Positions 8,218 through 18,102 of a stretch of 64,000 nt of DNA are shown one piece after another. Source of the stretch: Nostocoides_A vanveenii (GTDB taxonomy: Bacteria > Actinomycetota > Actinomycetes > Actinomycetales > Dermatophilaceae). The position numbers were made by a program, and so were the translations under genes. The DNA lies in NCBI RefSeq assembly GCF_039531165.1, contig NZ_BAAAPN010000106.1:1-64000 (forward strand). Reading direction: 5' to 3'. The first letter of the stretch is position 1. Each line of letters starts with the position of its first letter. Below the pieces are notes generated by a model that did no database searches, was not told the origin of the DNA, and saw only the letters and a list, made by a program, of their open reading frames with translations.

Positions 8218-9816
8218 ATGACGGCAACGCTGCAGACCCCGGATCTCGTCCCGGCTGATGCGACGGCCACCGGCGTGCCCGAGCGGGCTGAGATCCAGCG
8301 CCTGCTCGCGCACGCCGTTGCCGCCGCTAGCGCCGAGCGGCACGAGGTGCGCACGCCGATGACCGGCCGGCCGGTGGCCGACCTCCCGCTCGCGAGCGTC
8401 GCCGACGTCGATCGCGCGTATGCCGTGGCTCGCGCCGCGCAGCCGGCGTGGGCGCGCGTGCCGCTTGCCGAGAAGGCCGCGATCCTGCGCCGCTTCCACG
8501 ACCTGGTGCTGGATGAGCAGCCGAGGTTGCTTGATCTGGTCCAGACCGAGGCCGGCAAGTCGCGACTGCAGGCCTTCGAGGAAGTTGCCGACGTCGCGAT
8601 CGTGGCGCGCCACTACGCCGCGACCGGCGCTCGCGCGCTTGCCCCTCGCAGGCGCCGCGGCGTCTATCCGGTGTTGACGCAGACGATCGAGTCGCGCATC
8701 CCCAAGGGCGTCGTCGGGATCGTCTCGCCGTGGAATTATCCGCTGAGCCTGGCGATCACCGATGCCCTGCCGGCGCTGTTCGCCGGCAATGCCGTGGTGC
8801 TGCGGCCCGATCTGCAGGGGTCGCTCAGCGCCCTGGCCGCCTTCGATCTCCTGCGTCGCGCCGGGTTGCCGGACGATGTGCTCCAGGTCGTCCTCGGCGA
8901 CGGGCCGACCATCGGCGCCGCCGTGCTCGATCACGGCGACTATGTCTGCTTCACCGGCTCGACCGGCGTCGGGCGCGCCGTGGCCAAGGCCGCAGGGGAG
9001 CGGCTGGTCGGCGCCTCCCTCGAACTCGGCGGCAAGAACTCCGTCTACCTCGCCGACGACGCCGACCTGGGGCGGGCCGTCCCCGGGGCGGTCCGGGCCT
9101 GCTTCGCCTCGGCCGGGCAGCTGTGCATCTCCACCGAACGGGTGCTCGTCCACGAGGCGGTCTACGACGCATTCGTCCCCCGCTTCGTCGCGACCGTGCA
9201 GGCGATGCGGCTGGGCACCGGTTTGCACTACGGGTATGACATGGGCTCGCTGATCTCGGCCGACCAGCTCGCCCGCGTCGAGGGGCACGTCGCCGATGCG
9301 CGGGCCAAGGGCGCCACCGTGCTGACCGGCGGGCGCCCCCGCCCCGACGTCGGCCCCTATGTCTACGAGCCGACCGTCCTCAGCGGCGTCACCACCGCGA
9401 TGGCCTGCCGTGACGAGGAAACCTTCGGCCCCTTGGTCGCGATCTACCGGGTCGCCGACGACGACGCGGCCATCGCGCTCGCCAACGACACGGCATACGG
9501 CCTCAATGCGTCGGTGTGGACGCGCGACCTTGGGCGCGGCCGGCGGATCGCGGCCCAGATCCGCACGGGGACGGTCAATATCAACGAGGCGTATGCCGCG
9601 GCCTGGGCCAGCGTGGCCGCCCCGATGGGCGGGATGAAGGCCTCCGGGGTCGGTCGCCGTCACGGCGAGGAGGGGATCCTGCGGTTCACCGAGGCGCAGA
9701 ATGTCACCACCCAGCGGGTGCTGCCGATCGCCCCGGCCTTCGGGCAACGCGACGAGACCTACGCCCGCCTCCTGACCGGCGCTCTGCGCGCGATGAAAGC
9801 CCTTCGGCTGCAATGA
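8218..9816 (+). CDS. gabD2: Succinate-semialdehyde dehydrogenase (NAD(P)+), GabD2-like
   Basis: A 532-residue aldehyde dehydrogenase. The general base lies in LELGGKN (Glu269) and the nucleophile in AGQLCIST (Cys303). The pattern of a long N-terminus, GVVGIVSPWNYPL, EETFGPLVAIY and the C-terminal GVGRRHGEEGILRFTEAQ matches the actinobacterial GabD2 group, which oxidises succinic semialdehyde to succinate at the end of the GABA/2-oxoglutarate bypass. Substrate assignment within ALDHs is inference. TACCCT (8206-8211) lies 6 nt before the ATG, so the mRNA may be leaderless. It overlaps the GMC oxidoreductase gene by an ATGA. Confidence 0.85.
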   Translation: MTATLQTPDLVPADATATGVPERAEIQRLLAHAVAAASAERHEVRTPMTGRPVADLPLASVADVDRAYAVARAAQPAWARVPLAEKAAILRRFHDLVLDEQPRLLDLVQTEAGKSRLQAFEEVADVAIVARHYAATGARALAPRRRRGVYPVLTQTIESRIPKGVVGIVSPWNYPLSLAITDALPALFAGNAVVLRPDLQGSLSALAAFDLLRRAGLPDDVLQVVLGDGPTIGAAVLDHGDYVCFTGSTGVGRAVAKAAGERLVGASLELGGKNSVYLADDADLGRAVPGAVRACFASAGQLCISTERVLVHEAVYDAFVPRFVATVQAMRLGTGLHYGYDMGSLISADQLARVEGHVADARAKGATVLTGGRPRPDVGPYVYEPTVLSGVTTAMACRDEETFGPLVAIYRVADDDAAIALANDTAYGLNASVWTRDLGRGRRIAAQIRTGTVNINEAYAAAWASVAAPMGGMKASGVGRRHGEEGILRFTEAQNVTTQRVLPIAPAFGQRDETYARLLTGALRAMKALRLQ

Positions 9817-11501
9817 GAACCGAATACGACGTCGTTGTCATCGGCTCCGGTTTCGGCGGGTCGGTCGCCGCGTTGCGGGCCGCGGAAAAGGGCTATTCCG
9901 TGCTCGTCCTTGAGGCCGGTGCGCGCTTCGCCGACGCGGACTTCGCCGAGACCAGCTGGGACGCGCGGCGCTATCTGTGGGCCCCGAAGCTGAAGTGTTT
10001 CGGCATTCAGCGCATCCACAAACTCCCCGATGTGCTCGTGCTCGCCGGGGCCGGCGTCGGGGGCGGGTCGCTGAACTACGCCAACACCCTCTATGTCCCG
10101 CCGGCGCCCTTCTTCGCCGACCGGCAGTGGGCGGGGATCACCGACTGGCAGGAGGAGTTGGCGCCGCATTACTCGACCGCGTCGCGGATGCTCGGCGTTG
10201 TCGTCAACCGGTGCGAGGGGCCCGCGGAGCGGGCGATGCAGGCGGCGGCCGAGGCAATGGGTGTCGGCGAGACCTATCGCAAGACGCCCGTGGGAGTGTT
10301 CTTCGGCCCGCCGGGGCAGCGGGTTCCTGATCCGTATTTCGGCGGCGCGGGACCCGAGCGGACGGGCTGCACAGAGTGCGGCAATTGCATGGTCGGCTGC
10401 CGGGTGGGCGCGAAGAACACGCTCGTCAAGAACTACCTCGCGCTCGCCGAGCGGCTCGGCGTGGTGATCGAGCCGCTGCGGACGGTCGTGGACATCGCAC
10501 CGCTCACGTCCGCCGCCGACGATGTCCCGACCGCGTATGCCGTGGCGAGCGTGCGCAGCGGCGCGTGGGTGCGCAAGTCACGGCATACCGTCGTGGCGCG
10601 CGAGGTGGTCATCGCGGCCGGCACCTGGGGCTCACAGCAGTTGTTGCACGCCCTGAAGGAGCGGGGGCGACTGCCACGGTTGTCGGCGCGCTTGGGTGAA
10701 CTCACGCGCACCAATTCCGAGGCCTTGCTCGGTGCCTCGCTTGCTCGAGTGCCCGATGGTGAGGATCTCAGCCACGGCGTGGCGATCACCTCGTCCTTTC
10801 ATCCCGATGCCGAGACCCATGTCGAGAATGTCCGCTACGGCCCTGGGTCGAATGCCATGGGGCTGCTGAAAAGCATTCTGGTGCCGGGGGATTCGGGGCA
10901 TTCGCGAGCGGGAACCCTGGTGCGCGCGCTGGCACGTGAGCCGCGGATGCTCAATGAGCTATCCAACCGGGCGTGGTCGCAGCGCACGATCATTGCGCTG
11001 GTGATGCAGACCCGGGACAACTCCCTGACCGTCTCCGGGCGCCGGCGACCGGCCGGCGGGTGGGGGCTGACCTCACGACAGGGGCATGGCGAGCCGAACC
11101 CGTCGTGGATTCCGTCCGGGCACGCCGCCGCACGCGCGATGGCGACCGCTCTCGGCGCGGAGACCGGAGAGCGGTCCTTCCCGGGTGGCTCCTGGGCGGA
11201 GAACCTCGGCTTCCCGATGACCGCTCACTTCCTCGGTGGTGCCGTCATCGGGGCGACGCCGGCCGACGGGGTGATCGATCCCTATCACCGCGTCTGGGGC
11301 TATCCCGGGCTGCACATCACCGACGGTTCGGCCATCTCGGCCAACCTCGGCGTCAACCCGTCGCTGACGATCACCGCGCAGGCCGAGCGGGCGATGTCGT
11401 TGTGGCCCAACGCGGGTGACCTGGATCCACGACCCGCGCAGGGCGCACCATACGTCCGACTTGCGCCTGTGCCCGCGCAGCACCCTGCCTTGAGGGAGTG
11501 A
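9813..11501 (+). CDS. GMC-family FAD oxidoreductase, ChoD-like
   Basis: A 562-residue flavoenzyme. The FAD-binding Rossmann motif VIGSGFGGSVAALRA is at the N-terminus. A Cys-rich CTECGNCMVGC segment follows near residues 188-198. The C-terminal GMC signature HITDGSAISANLGVNPSLT closes the protein. In Mycobacterium tuberculosis a homologous gene (choD) sits directly beyond guaB2 and guaB3, and the same order is kept here apart from the inserted genes. The cholesterol oxidase name in that family is not well supported and the real substrate is uncertain. Its ATG overlaps the gabD2 stop, so the two are co-translated and may act on related carbonyl/alcohol substrates. Confidence 0.82.
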   Translation: MRTEYDVVVIGSGFGGSVAALRAAEKGYSVLVLEAGARFADADFAETSWDARRYLWAPKLKCFGIQRIHKLPDVLVLAGAGVGGGSLNYANTLYVPPAPFFADRQWAGITDWQEELAPHYSTASRMLGVVVNRCEGPAERAMQAAAEAMGVGETYRKTPVGVFFGPPGQRVPDPYFGGAGPERTGCTECGNCMVGCRVGAKNTLVKNYLALAERLGVVIEPLRTVVDIAPLTSAADDVPTAYAVASVRSGAWVRKSRHTVVAREVVIAAGTWGSQQLLHALKERGRLPRLSARLGELTRTNSEALLGASLARVPDGEDLSHGVAITSSFHPDAETHVENVRYGPGSNAMGLLKSILVPGDSGHSRAGTLVRALAREPRMLNELSNRAWSQRTIIALVMQTRDNSLTVSGRRRPAGGWGLTSRQGHGEPNPSWIPSGHAAARAMATALGAETGERSFPGGSWAENLGFPMTAHFLGGAVIGATPADGVIDPYHRVWGYPGLHITDGSAISANLGVNPSLTITAQAERAMSLWPNAGDLDPRPAQGAPYVRLAPVPAQHPALRE

Positions 11502-11531
11502 CGCGGACGGGCTGAGCCCGGCCGTTGGGCG

Positions 11532-13391
11532 TCAGCCTTCGGCGCGCCAGGAGCGCCAGAGCGCGGCGTAGGGGCCGCCCGCGGTCAGCAGTTCGTCGTG
11601 GGAGCCGAGCTCGCTGATCCGGCCGTCTTCGACGACCGCCACTCGGTCGGCATCGTGTGCCGTATGCAGGCGGTGGGCGATCGCGACGACCGTGCGGTCC
11701 GCGACCACGGATGCCAGCGACCGTTCCAGGTGCCGCGCGGCGCGTGGGTCGAGCAGTGAGGTCGCCTCGTCCAGCACCAGAGTGTGCGGGTCGGCAAGGA
11801 CGAGCCGGGCGAGCGCCAACTGCTGACTCTGGGGCTCCGACAACGGGTGCCCGCCGCTCCCGACCGTCGTGGACAGCCCCTCGGGCAGCCCTTCGGCCCA
11901 CTCCAGCGCATCCACCGACGCGAGGGCCGCGGTCAGATCCGCATCGCTCGCCGACGGCCGGGCCAGCAGGAGGTTGTCCCGCAGCGTCCCGACGAAGACG
12001 TGATGCTCCTGGGTCACCAGCGCGACCTCGCTGCGCAAGGTGTCCATCGACAACTCCATCAAAGGCACACCGCCAACCGTCACCGAGCCCGAAGTCGGCC
12101 CGTCGATCCCGGCGAGCAGCCGCCCAAGGGTCGACTTGCCGGCACCCGACGGGCCGACGATCGCCAGCCGTTCACCGGGCCGCAGATCGAGCGAAACCCC
12201 ATGCAGCACCTCGAGATTCGCGTGATAGCCGAAGCGCACGTCGTGCGCCGACAGGTCGTTGCCGGCTGGCACGGCGCCGGTCGCGACGCGGTCGTCCGGG
12301 ACTTCCTCGACGCCGATGATCCGGGCCAGTGACGTCGCCGCGACCTGGATCTCGTCCAGCCAGCTGATCAGCTCATCGAACGGATCGACCAGTTGCCGGA
12401 TGTAGAGAATGATCGTTGTGGCCGCGCCGATGGTCAGCGACTCGCCGTGCACGAGCCACCCGCACCACGCGAGTGCAACAGCGGTCGGCACGACATAGGA
12501 GAACTCGGTCGGCACGTACCACCACATCCGTAGCCAGCGCGTGTACTTCTCCGCGGCATAGGTCTGCTCGACCGCATCCACCAGTCGCGCGTGCCGCTCG
12601 CGCCCAAGGTCGAGCGCGTCGATCGTCCGGGCGGCCTCGACCGACTCGGCCGCCAGGCCGTTGAGCACCGCCCACTTGGACCGCTCCCAGAGGTAGCCGC
12701 GGCGCGCGCGCCGGAGATACCACCGGGTCGCGGGCCAGGCGAAGGGCACGGCCGCCAACAGCGCAAGTGCGCCGAGCGGTGAAACCCAGAGCATCGCGCC
12801 GATCGTCAGCACAACCGTCACCGAGGCGACGAAGATCGACGGCAAACCGAATCGCGCTGCCCACGAGAGGGATTCGACGTCGTTCGTCGTCCGAGCAACC
12901 AGGTCGCCGGTGCCCGCCCGCTCTAGCGTCGACAGCGGCAGCCGGCTGGCCCGGTCGATGAATCGCTCGCGCATGTCGGCGAAGAGACTCTCGCCGAAGA
13001 CGAAGCTTGCGCGCCGTGCCCACCAGGTCAGCCCGGTCTGCACGAGCACGGTCACCAGCAGCAAACCCACCAGCCGATCCACGCGGTCGGCCGTCGTGCC
13101 GGTGACCAGCGCATCGACCAGGCGGCCGATGAGCAGAGGCAGCACGAGTGCCGCGACGGCGGCCAACGCATGCAGCACGAGCACTGCGGACAGCTCGCGC
13201 CGGTGATGGCCCAACACCGTCTTGGTGTGTCGCCAGACCACGGCGGGCTCGGCCACCGGGAGCGTCCGTCGGTGCGGATCCAGTTGGGCCGCAGTGGGGC
13301 TCGGGTGCCGCTTCGGGCTGAAGAGGCGGCCGGGCCCGGTCTCGTGAGCGTCGCTGGCGGCGGCGTGGTGGTCGGTCAGCAGGTCGGTCAT
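11532..13391 (-). CDS. ABC exporter half, active Walker A subunit
   Basis: A 619-residue type IV ABC exporter subunit. The membrane domain has about six segments (residues 65-340) and the nucleotide-binding domain occupies about 370-619. Walker A is GPSGAGKSTLG, Walker B HTLVLDEATSLLD and the H-loop AIAHRLHTAHD, all intact. The signature motif is degenerate, LSEPQSQQ in place of LSGGQ. The partner gene just upstream in the operon has the opposite defects, so the two should form a heterodimer. The substrate is not evident; drugs, lipids or peptides are possible. Confidence 0.9.
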   Translation of the reverse strand: MTDLLTDHHAAASDAHETGPGRLFSPKRHPSPTAAQLDPHRRTLPVAEPAVVWRHTKTVLGHHRRELSAVLVLHALAAVAALVLPLLIGRLVDALVTGTTADRVDRLVGLLLVTVLVQTGLTWWARRASFVFGESLFADMRERFIDRASRLPLSTLERAGTGDLVARTTNDVESLSWAARFGLPSIFVASVTVVLTIGAMLWVSPLGALALLAAVPFAWPATRWYLRRARRGYLWERSKWAVLNGLAAESVEAARTIDALDLGRERHARLVDAVEQTYAAEKYTRWLRMWWYVPTEFSYVVPTAVALAWCGWLVHGESLTIGAATTIILYIRQLVDPFDELISWLDEIQVAATSLARIIGVEEVPDDRVATGAVPAGNDLSAHDVRFGYHANLEVLHGVSLDLRPGERLAIVGPSGAGKSTLGRLLAGIDGPTSGSVTVGGVPLMELSMDTLRSEVALVTQEHHVFVGTLRDNLLLARPSASDADLTAALASVDALEWAEGLPEGLSTTVGSGGHPLSEPQSQQLALARLVLADPHTLVLDEATSLLDPRAARHLERSLASVVADRTVVAIAHRLHTAHDADRVAVVEDGRISELGSHDELLTAGGPYAALWRSWRAEG

Positions 13392-15160
13392 CGGTCGTCA
13401 CCTCCTCGGATCACGATGTCGCGGTAGGCCGTGTTGCCGGACAGCAACTCGGCGTGCGTGCCGCTCGCCACGGCACGGCCGTCGACGAGCAGAATCACGC
13501 GGTCGGTGTGGTGTAGCACTAGGGGGGAGACGGTGGCGACGACGGTCGTCCGGCCGCGCCGGTGACGCGCCAGCTCCTCGGCGATGCGAGCCTCGGTGTG
13601 CGCATCGACCGCGCTCGTCGGCTCGATGAGCACCAGCACCGGAGGGTCGATCGCTAACGCCCGGGCCAAACCGAGCCGCTGCCGCTGACCGCCGGAGAAG
13701 CCCCGGCCCTTCTCCTCCACGATCGTGTCGAGGCCGTCGGGGAGCGAGTGAAGGATCTCGGTCGCGTGCGCAGTGCCTAAGGCCCGGACGAGCGTGGTGT
13801 CGTCGGCGGGCCGCCCGGCCCGCAACTGCGCGCGCAGGCTCCCGCTGAACAGGCGCGCCTCCGGATCGTTGACGACCACCGTGCGTCGGACCACGTCGAT
13901 CGGCAGGTCGGCCAATGTCCGGCCACCGAGCGTGGGTCCCGCGCCGTATGCCGTGGCTTCAACGCCGCCCGCGCCCGCCGCAGCCTTGCCCGGCCCCGCC
14001 GCTCCCGGCCCCAACCGCCCCAGCCGCCCGGCCAGTGCGACCGAGTCCTCGGGCCGGGCACTGACCACGGCCGTCAGCGCGCCGCGGGTGAAGACGGCCC
14101 CACTGACCGGATCCACCAGATCGCCATCGGCGGCTGTCTCCAAGGACCCCTCCCCGGCGACGGCCGGATGATCGCTCGGGACCCGCAGGATGGCCATGAT
14201 CTTGGTGGCGGCGACCCGGAAGCGGATCACGTGCTCGACCATCTCGGTCACCGTCCGCAGCGGGAAGGTCATGAAGGTCGCGTAGCCGTAGAACGCCACC
14301 AACTCGCCGGTCGTCAGGTCGCCCCGCACGACCGCCCGCGCCCCGGTCCACACCACGAGTACGACGAACAAGCCCGGCAGCAAGGTCTGGCTGGCATCCA
14401 GCGCCGCCTGGTACCCGGCCACGCGCACACCCGCCTGGCGCACCCGCTGGGATTGAACGGCATACCGGCCCACGAACTCGGCCTCGCCACCGATGCCGCG
14501 CAGAATCCGGAGTCCCGCAACGGTGTCGGTGCCGAGCGTCGTCAGCCGCCCGGACTCCTCGCGTTGCTCGGCCTGACGCCGTTGCAGCGGCCGGATGATG
14601 AGGGACAGCATCGCCAAGAGCACGGGCGCACCGAGCAGGACCACCAGGCCGGTCGACACCGAAGCCCGCAGCAGAAGCACCCCGACGACTGCGAAACTGA
14701 CGATCGCCCCGGAGCACCGGGCGGTGGTGTCGTAGACATGCCCGACCCGCTCCATATCGGTCGTCGTCACGCTGACCACGTCACCGGCGGGGAAGCTCCG
14801 AGCAATCTCCTGCCCCCGGGTGGTGACCGCCTCATCCGTCACCACGACCACACGAAAGGCGCCGTCGAGCCAGTTCTGCACGGCGAACCAGTGCCGGATC
14901 GATCCCGAGAGGGCGATTACGAGCGACAACCCGGTCAGGATGAGCGACCAGCGCACGAGCTCGCCGCGGTCACCCGGCACCAGGCCGTCGTCGATGCCCC
15001 TGCCGATCGCCGCCGGCACCAGCCCGATCGCCGTCATCCACACGATCCCGCAGACCATGCCGGCCACCAGGGTGCGCCACTGCAACCGTGCGCCCCAGAG
15101 CAGGAAGGCAAACGGCGTGGTCGTCGGCGGTGAGCCGGGATTCAACACGTGCGAGAACAT
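13388..15160 (-). CDS. ABC exporter half, degenerate Walker A subunit
   Basis: A 590-residue partner of the downstream exporter subunit, with a 4-bp stop/start overlap. Its signature motif FSGGQRQRLGLARAL is canonical. Where Walker A should be, the sequence reads ALTAVVSARPEDSVALAG with no GxxGxGKS. Walker B is VLVLIEPTSAVD (Ile for the usual Asp) and no H-loop His is seen (VVATVSPLVLHH). The Walker A of the other subunit and the signature of this one would make the single competent ATP site. An Ala/Gly linker (PGKAAAGAGG then ATAYGAG) in the ATPase domain carries one copy of the dispersed octamer at 13946. Confidence 0.88.
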   Translation of the reverse strand: MFSHVLNPGSPPTTTPFAFLLWGARLQWRTLVAGMVCGIVWMTAIGLVPAAIGRGIDDGLVPGDRGELVRWSLILTGLSLVIALSGSIRHWFAVQNWLDGAFRVVVVTDEAVTTRGQEIARSFPAGDVVSVTTTDMERVGHVYDTTARCSGAIVSFAVVGVLLLRASVSTGLVVLLGAPVLLAMLSLIIRPLQRRQAEQREESGRLTTLGTDTVAGLRILRGIGGEAEFVGRYAVQSQRVRQAGVRVAGYQAALDASQTLLPGLFVVLVVWTGARAVVRGDLTTGELVAFYGYATFMTFPLRTVTEMVEHVIRFRVAATKIMAILRVPSDHPAVAGEGSLETAADGDLVDPVSGAVFTRGALTAVVSARPEDSVALAGRLGRLGPGAAGPGKAAAGAGGVEATAYGAGPTLGGRTLADLPIDVVRRTVVVNDPEARLFSGSLRAQLRAGRPADDTTLVRALGTAHATEILHSLPDGLDTIVEEKGRGFSGGQRQRLGLARALAIDPPVLVLIEPTSAVDAHTEARIAEELARHRRGRTTVVATVSPLVLHHTDRVILLVDGRAVASGTHAELLSGNTAYRDIVIRGGDDR

Positions 15161-15271
15161 AACGACCGATCACGGTACGCGTGGCCACCCCGCACACGAA
15201 ACCGATTTTCCGCCTCCGCAGTGCGGGCGTGGCTCCCCGTCCCCACGCCAAGGCCCACCTAATCTGGCCGG

Positions 15272-16864
15272 GTGACGATGCCGTTGCCGAACGAGCCGAC
15301 ACCGCCGCAGTCGGCACCGCCGCCCGCGGGATTGCCGTATGCCGGCGCCTCCACCGCCGCTGCCGGCCGCACTCCCAGCGCCGGAGCCACCGCCCGCGCG
15401 ACGACCCCCCAGCGCAGCCGCACGCTGCCGGCGGACCCTGACCTCCCGACTGCCGACGACCTCGGTGCCCCCGCTACGGTCACCGGCACGCCCCGCACCG
15501 CCGGGCCGGGCGGTGGCGGTGGAGGAGGCGGGGGACCCCACGGCCCGCAGGGCCCGCGCCGACCAGCGCCACCCGGCGCTACCCGACGTCGCCCGCCGGC
15601 CACGCGCCCCAACTACGCCCTGCGCCGGACCATCGCACTGATCATCCTGCTCACCTTGCTGACGACGATCTGGTTCGCCGTCAAGGCCCTCGTCGGCTTC
15701 GTCGGCGGCCTGTTCAGCGCTTCCGACGCCAAGCCGGGCGTCACGACGAGCGCCCCGGTCAAGCCCGCTGCGATCGCGCCGGTCACCCCCGAGATCCCCG
15801 CGCCGGCCCCCAGCCCCGAGGCAAAGCAGGGCACCGCTGGCGCGTCCGACGCCACGAGCCTGGTCCGCACCATGCGGATGGCCTCGCAGTCGATGTCGCC
15901 GAAGTCCATCGTCGCCGGCCCGGGCGGCCTGCTCTTGGCGCAGAACATGATGTATCACCACTCGATCAGCGTCTTCCGCGCCGACGGGGCACTGCTCAAG
16001 ACGATCCCGGACTCGGTGACGCTCAGCGATTTCGGGATCACCGGCCACCCGGGCGTGTCCAAGGGCGCGCCCGTCGAGGCGGCCTTCACCCCGGACGGCA
16101 AGTCTGCGTGGGTGTCCAACTACTCCATGTACGGCAGCGGCTTCGGCCCCGAGGGCCTCGACTCGTGCCGCAAGGGCGACGGGACCGACACGTCATACGC
16201 CTATCGGGTCAACACCTCGACCCTGGCCGTCGATGCCGTGGTGCCGGTGGGGGCGGTCCCGAAGTATGTCGCGATCACCCCCGACGCGAGCAAGGTCCTC
16301 GTCAGTAACTGGTGCTCGTGGAGCCTGTCGGTCATCGACGCCACGACCACCAAGGAAACGGCCCGGATCGACCTGGGCGGCAAGTACCCCCGCGGCATCG
16401 TTGTCTCGCCCGACTCCCGGACCGCGTATGTCGCGCTCATGGGCTCCCAGCGCATCGTCGCCGTCGACCTCGCCACCAAGGCCGTCTCGACCTTCGCGGA
16501 GCCAGGCAACGGCCCCCGACACCTGGTCATGAGCCCGGACGGCAAGTTCATCTACGTCACCAATAACACCTCGGGGACGGTCGCCAAGATCGACCGGGCT
16601 ACGGGCGCGGTGCTCGCCACCGTCAAGACGGCGAGCGAGCCCCGCTCGATGGCGATCTCCAGTGATGGGCTGGCCATCTATGTCGTCAACTACGGCTCGG
16701 CCTCGATGAGCAAGATCCGCACCTCCGATATGCACATCCTGCAGACCGTGACCACGGACGCCTCGCCCATCGGCATCACCTACGAACCCACCAAGAAGCA
16801 GGTCTGGGTGGCCTGCTATGGCGGCTCGTTGATCGTCTTCGACGACTCCAAGCTCAAGGGCTGA
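15272..16864 (+). CDS. Membrane-anchored YVTN-type beta-propeller protein
   Basis: A 530-residue protein in three parts: a Pro/Gly/Ala-rich cytoplasmic N-terminus (about 1-110, with a run of Gly), one membrane segment (about 115-140, TIALIILLTLLTTIWFAV) and an extracellular seven-bladed propeller (about 200-530) with repeated VAITPDASKVLVSN, IVVSPDSRTAYVAL and MSPDGKFIYVTNN blades. Such propellers usually bind partners; no catalytic residues are evident. GTG 15272 lies 6 nt after TAATCT (15260-15265), so the gene may be leaderless, which supports GTG over the ATG two codons later. An octamer copy at 15337 encodes part of the low-complexity N-terminus. Confidence 0.8.
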   Translation: MTMPLPNEPTPPQSAPPPAGLPYAGASTAAAGRTPSAGATARATTPQRSRTLPADPDLPTADDLGAPATVTGTPRTAGPGGGGGGGGGPHGPQGPRRPAPPGATRRRPPATRPNYALRRTIALIILLTLLTTIWFAVKALVGFVGGLFSASDAKPGVTTSAPVKPAAIAPVTPEIPAPAPSPEAKQGTAGASDATSLVRTMRMASQSMSPKSIVAGPGGLLLAQNMMYHHSISVFRADGALLKTIPDSVTLSDFGITGHPGVSKGAPVEAAFTPDGKSAWVSNYSMYGSGFGPEGLDSCRKGDGTDTSYAYRVNTSTLAVDAVVPVGAVPKYVAITPDASKVLVSNWCSWSLSVIDATTTKETARIDLGGKYPRGIVVSPDSRTAYVALMGSQRIVAVDLATKAVSTFAEPGNGPRHLVMSPDGKFIYVTNNTSGTVAKIDRATGAVLATVKTASEPRSMAISSDGLAIYVVNYGSASMSKIRTSDMHILQTVTTDASPIGITYEPTKKQVWVACYGGSLIVFDDSKLKG

Positions 16865-16933
16865 CGGGTCGCCGCCGGCCACCCTGGCGGGGTCACCAGG
16901 TGGGCAGCCAGGCGGGCGACATACCCTGTCGGG

Positions 16934-17737
16934 GTGCTCCGGACCGCCCTCAAGCCCAAGTGGCTCGCGCTGCTGGCGCTGGTGGTCCTGATCATCGTCG
17001 CCTTCACCCAACTCGGCCGCTGGCAACTCGGTGTCGCCCAGGACAAGGCCCGGGCCGAGGAGATGGCCAAGGCCCGCGCGCAGCCGCCGGTTGCCCTCGC
17101 GACCTTGCTCTCACCGCATGCGCCCTTCCCGGCCGCCGCGAACGCCCGCCTCGCCATCGTCACCGGCACGTATGCCGAGGGTCAGCTCCTCATCCCCGCT
17201 CGCCTCCTCGCGGGCCGCGACGGCTACTGGCTGCTCACGCCGATGACCGAGAGCGCGACCGGCGTGGTCTTCCCGGTCGTTCGTGGCTGGCTGCCGCCGG
17301 CAGCCGGCGGTAGCGTGCCCGCCGCCCCGGCACCGCCCACGGGAGAGACCACGGTCGTCGCCTCGCTGGCGCCGGGCGAGTCTCCGACCACCGAGAGCTA
17401 TCCGGCCGGCCAACTCGGGTCGGTCGACCTGGCCCGCCTGGTCAACATCTGGCCCGGCGCGATCTATAACGCCTTCGGCTTCGCCCAGCGCGAGGCACCC
17501 GCCAATGACCCGCAGGCCGCTGACCGGCCCGGCGCGCTCGAGCGCATCCCCCCACCGCGGCCGGACACCGGGCTGAAGGGTCGCAATGCGGCCTACGCGC
17601 TTCAGTGGTGGGTCTTTGCCGCCTTCGCCTTCTTCTTGTGGATCAAGATGGTCCAGCAAGACGCCCGGCAACGCCGGGACCTCACACTTCTCGCGCCGCC
17701 ACCCGGCGGCGCACCGACCCTGACGCAGGAGCCATGA
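16934..17737 (+). CDS. SURF1 family cytochrome oxidase assembly protein
   Basis: A 267-residue membrane protein with the SURF1 layout: one membrane helix near the N-terminus (residues 9-27), a LGRWQLG motif right after it, a periplasmic domain, and a second helix near the C-terminus (QWWVFAAFAFFLWIKMV). SURF1 proteins help insert cofactors into the haem-copper oxidase. GTG 16934 is 6 nt from TACCCT (16922-16927), consistent with a leaderless message. The DUF3817 gene overlaps its stop by an ATGA and guaA follows. Confidence 0.88.
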   Translation: MLRTALKPKWLALLALVVLIIVAFTQLGRWQLGVAQDKARAEEMAKARAQPPVALATLLSPHAPFPAAANARLAIVTGTYAEGQLLIPARLLAGRDGYWLLTPMTESATGVVFPVVRGWLPPAAGGSVPAAPAPPTGETTVVASLAPGESPTTESYPAGQLGSVDLARLVNIWPGAIYNAFGFAQREAPANDPQAADRPGALERIPPPRPDTGLKGRNAAYALQWWVFAAFAFFLWIKMVQQDARQRRDLTLLAPPPGGAPTLTQEP

Positions 17738-18102
17738 CCGCAAACCCCCAAAGCAGAGATGCCGCCAAGCTCGCCACCGCGCTGCGCTTTTTCACGGTCA
17801 TGGCGCTCATCGTCGGCGTGGGCCTGCTCATCCTGGTGGTGGAGATGGTCTTCCAGTACCTCCTGCACTGGAATGGCGACCCCGGCAACCGGGCCAACCC
17901 GCTGGCCTGGTGGCCGCAGCCGCACGGCTTCCTCTACATGATCTATCTCGCCGCGACGGCCAATCTCGGCTTCAAGGCGGGCTGGTCGCTGCCGAAGATG
18001 GTCGGGGTCATGCTGGCCGGCTGCGTGCCCTTCCTCTCCTTCGTCGTGGAGCGGAAGGTTGCCGCAGAGTTCGCACGTCCCCAAGTAGCATCGGCGCCGT
18101 GA
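17734..18102 (+). CDS. DUF3817 membrane protein
   Basis: A 122-residue integral membrane protein with helices at about residues 18-42, 66-80 and 85-105 and the family segment ANPLAWWPQPHGFLYMIY. DUF3817 proteins have no assigned function but sit next to SURF1 and guaA in many actinobacteria, and that order is kept here. Both ends overlap neighbours (ATGA with SURF1, GTGA with guaA), so the three genes are translated as one unit. Confidence 0.88.
   Translation: MTANPQSRDAAKLATALRFFTVMALIVGVGLLILVVEMVFQYLLHWNGDPGNRANPLAWWPQPHGFLYMIYLAATANLGFKAGWSLPKMVGVMLAGCVPFLSFVVERKVAAEFARPQVASAP

Noticed and set aside
7825..9813. 662-codon open frame on the minus strand
   Set aside because: It lies opposite the gabD2 gene and the end of the LuxR gene, both with clear motifs; long antisense frames are expected at this GC content.
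14168..15133. 321-codon plus-strand frame
   Set aside because: It is the shadow of the ABC exporter gene; composition is His/Arg/Asp-rich with no domain.
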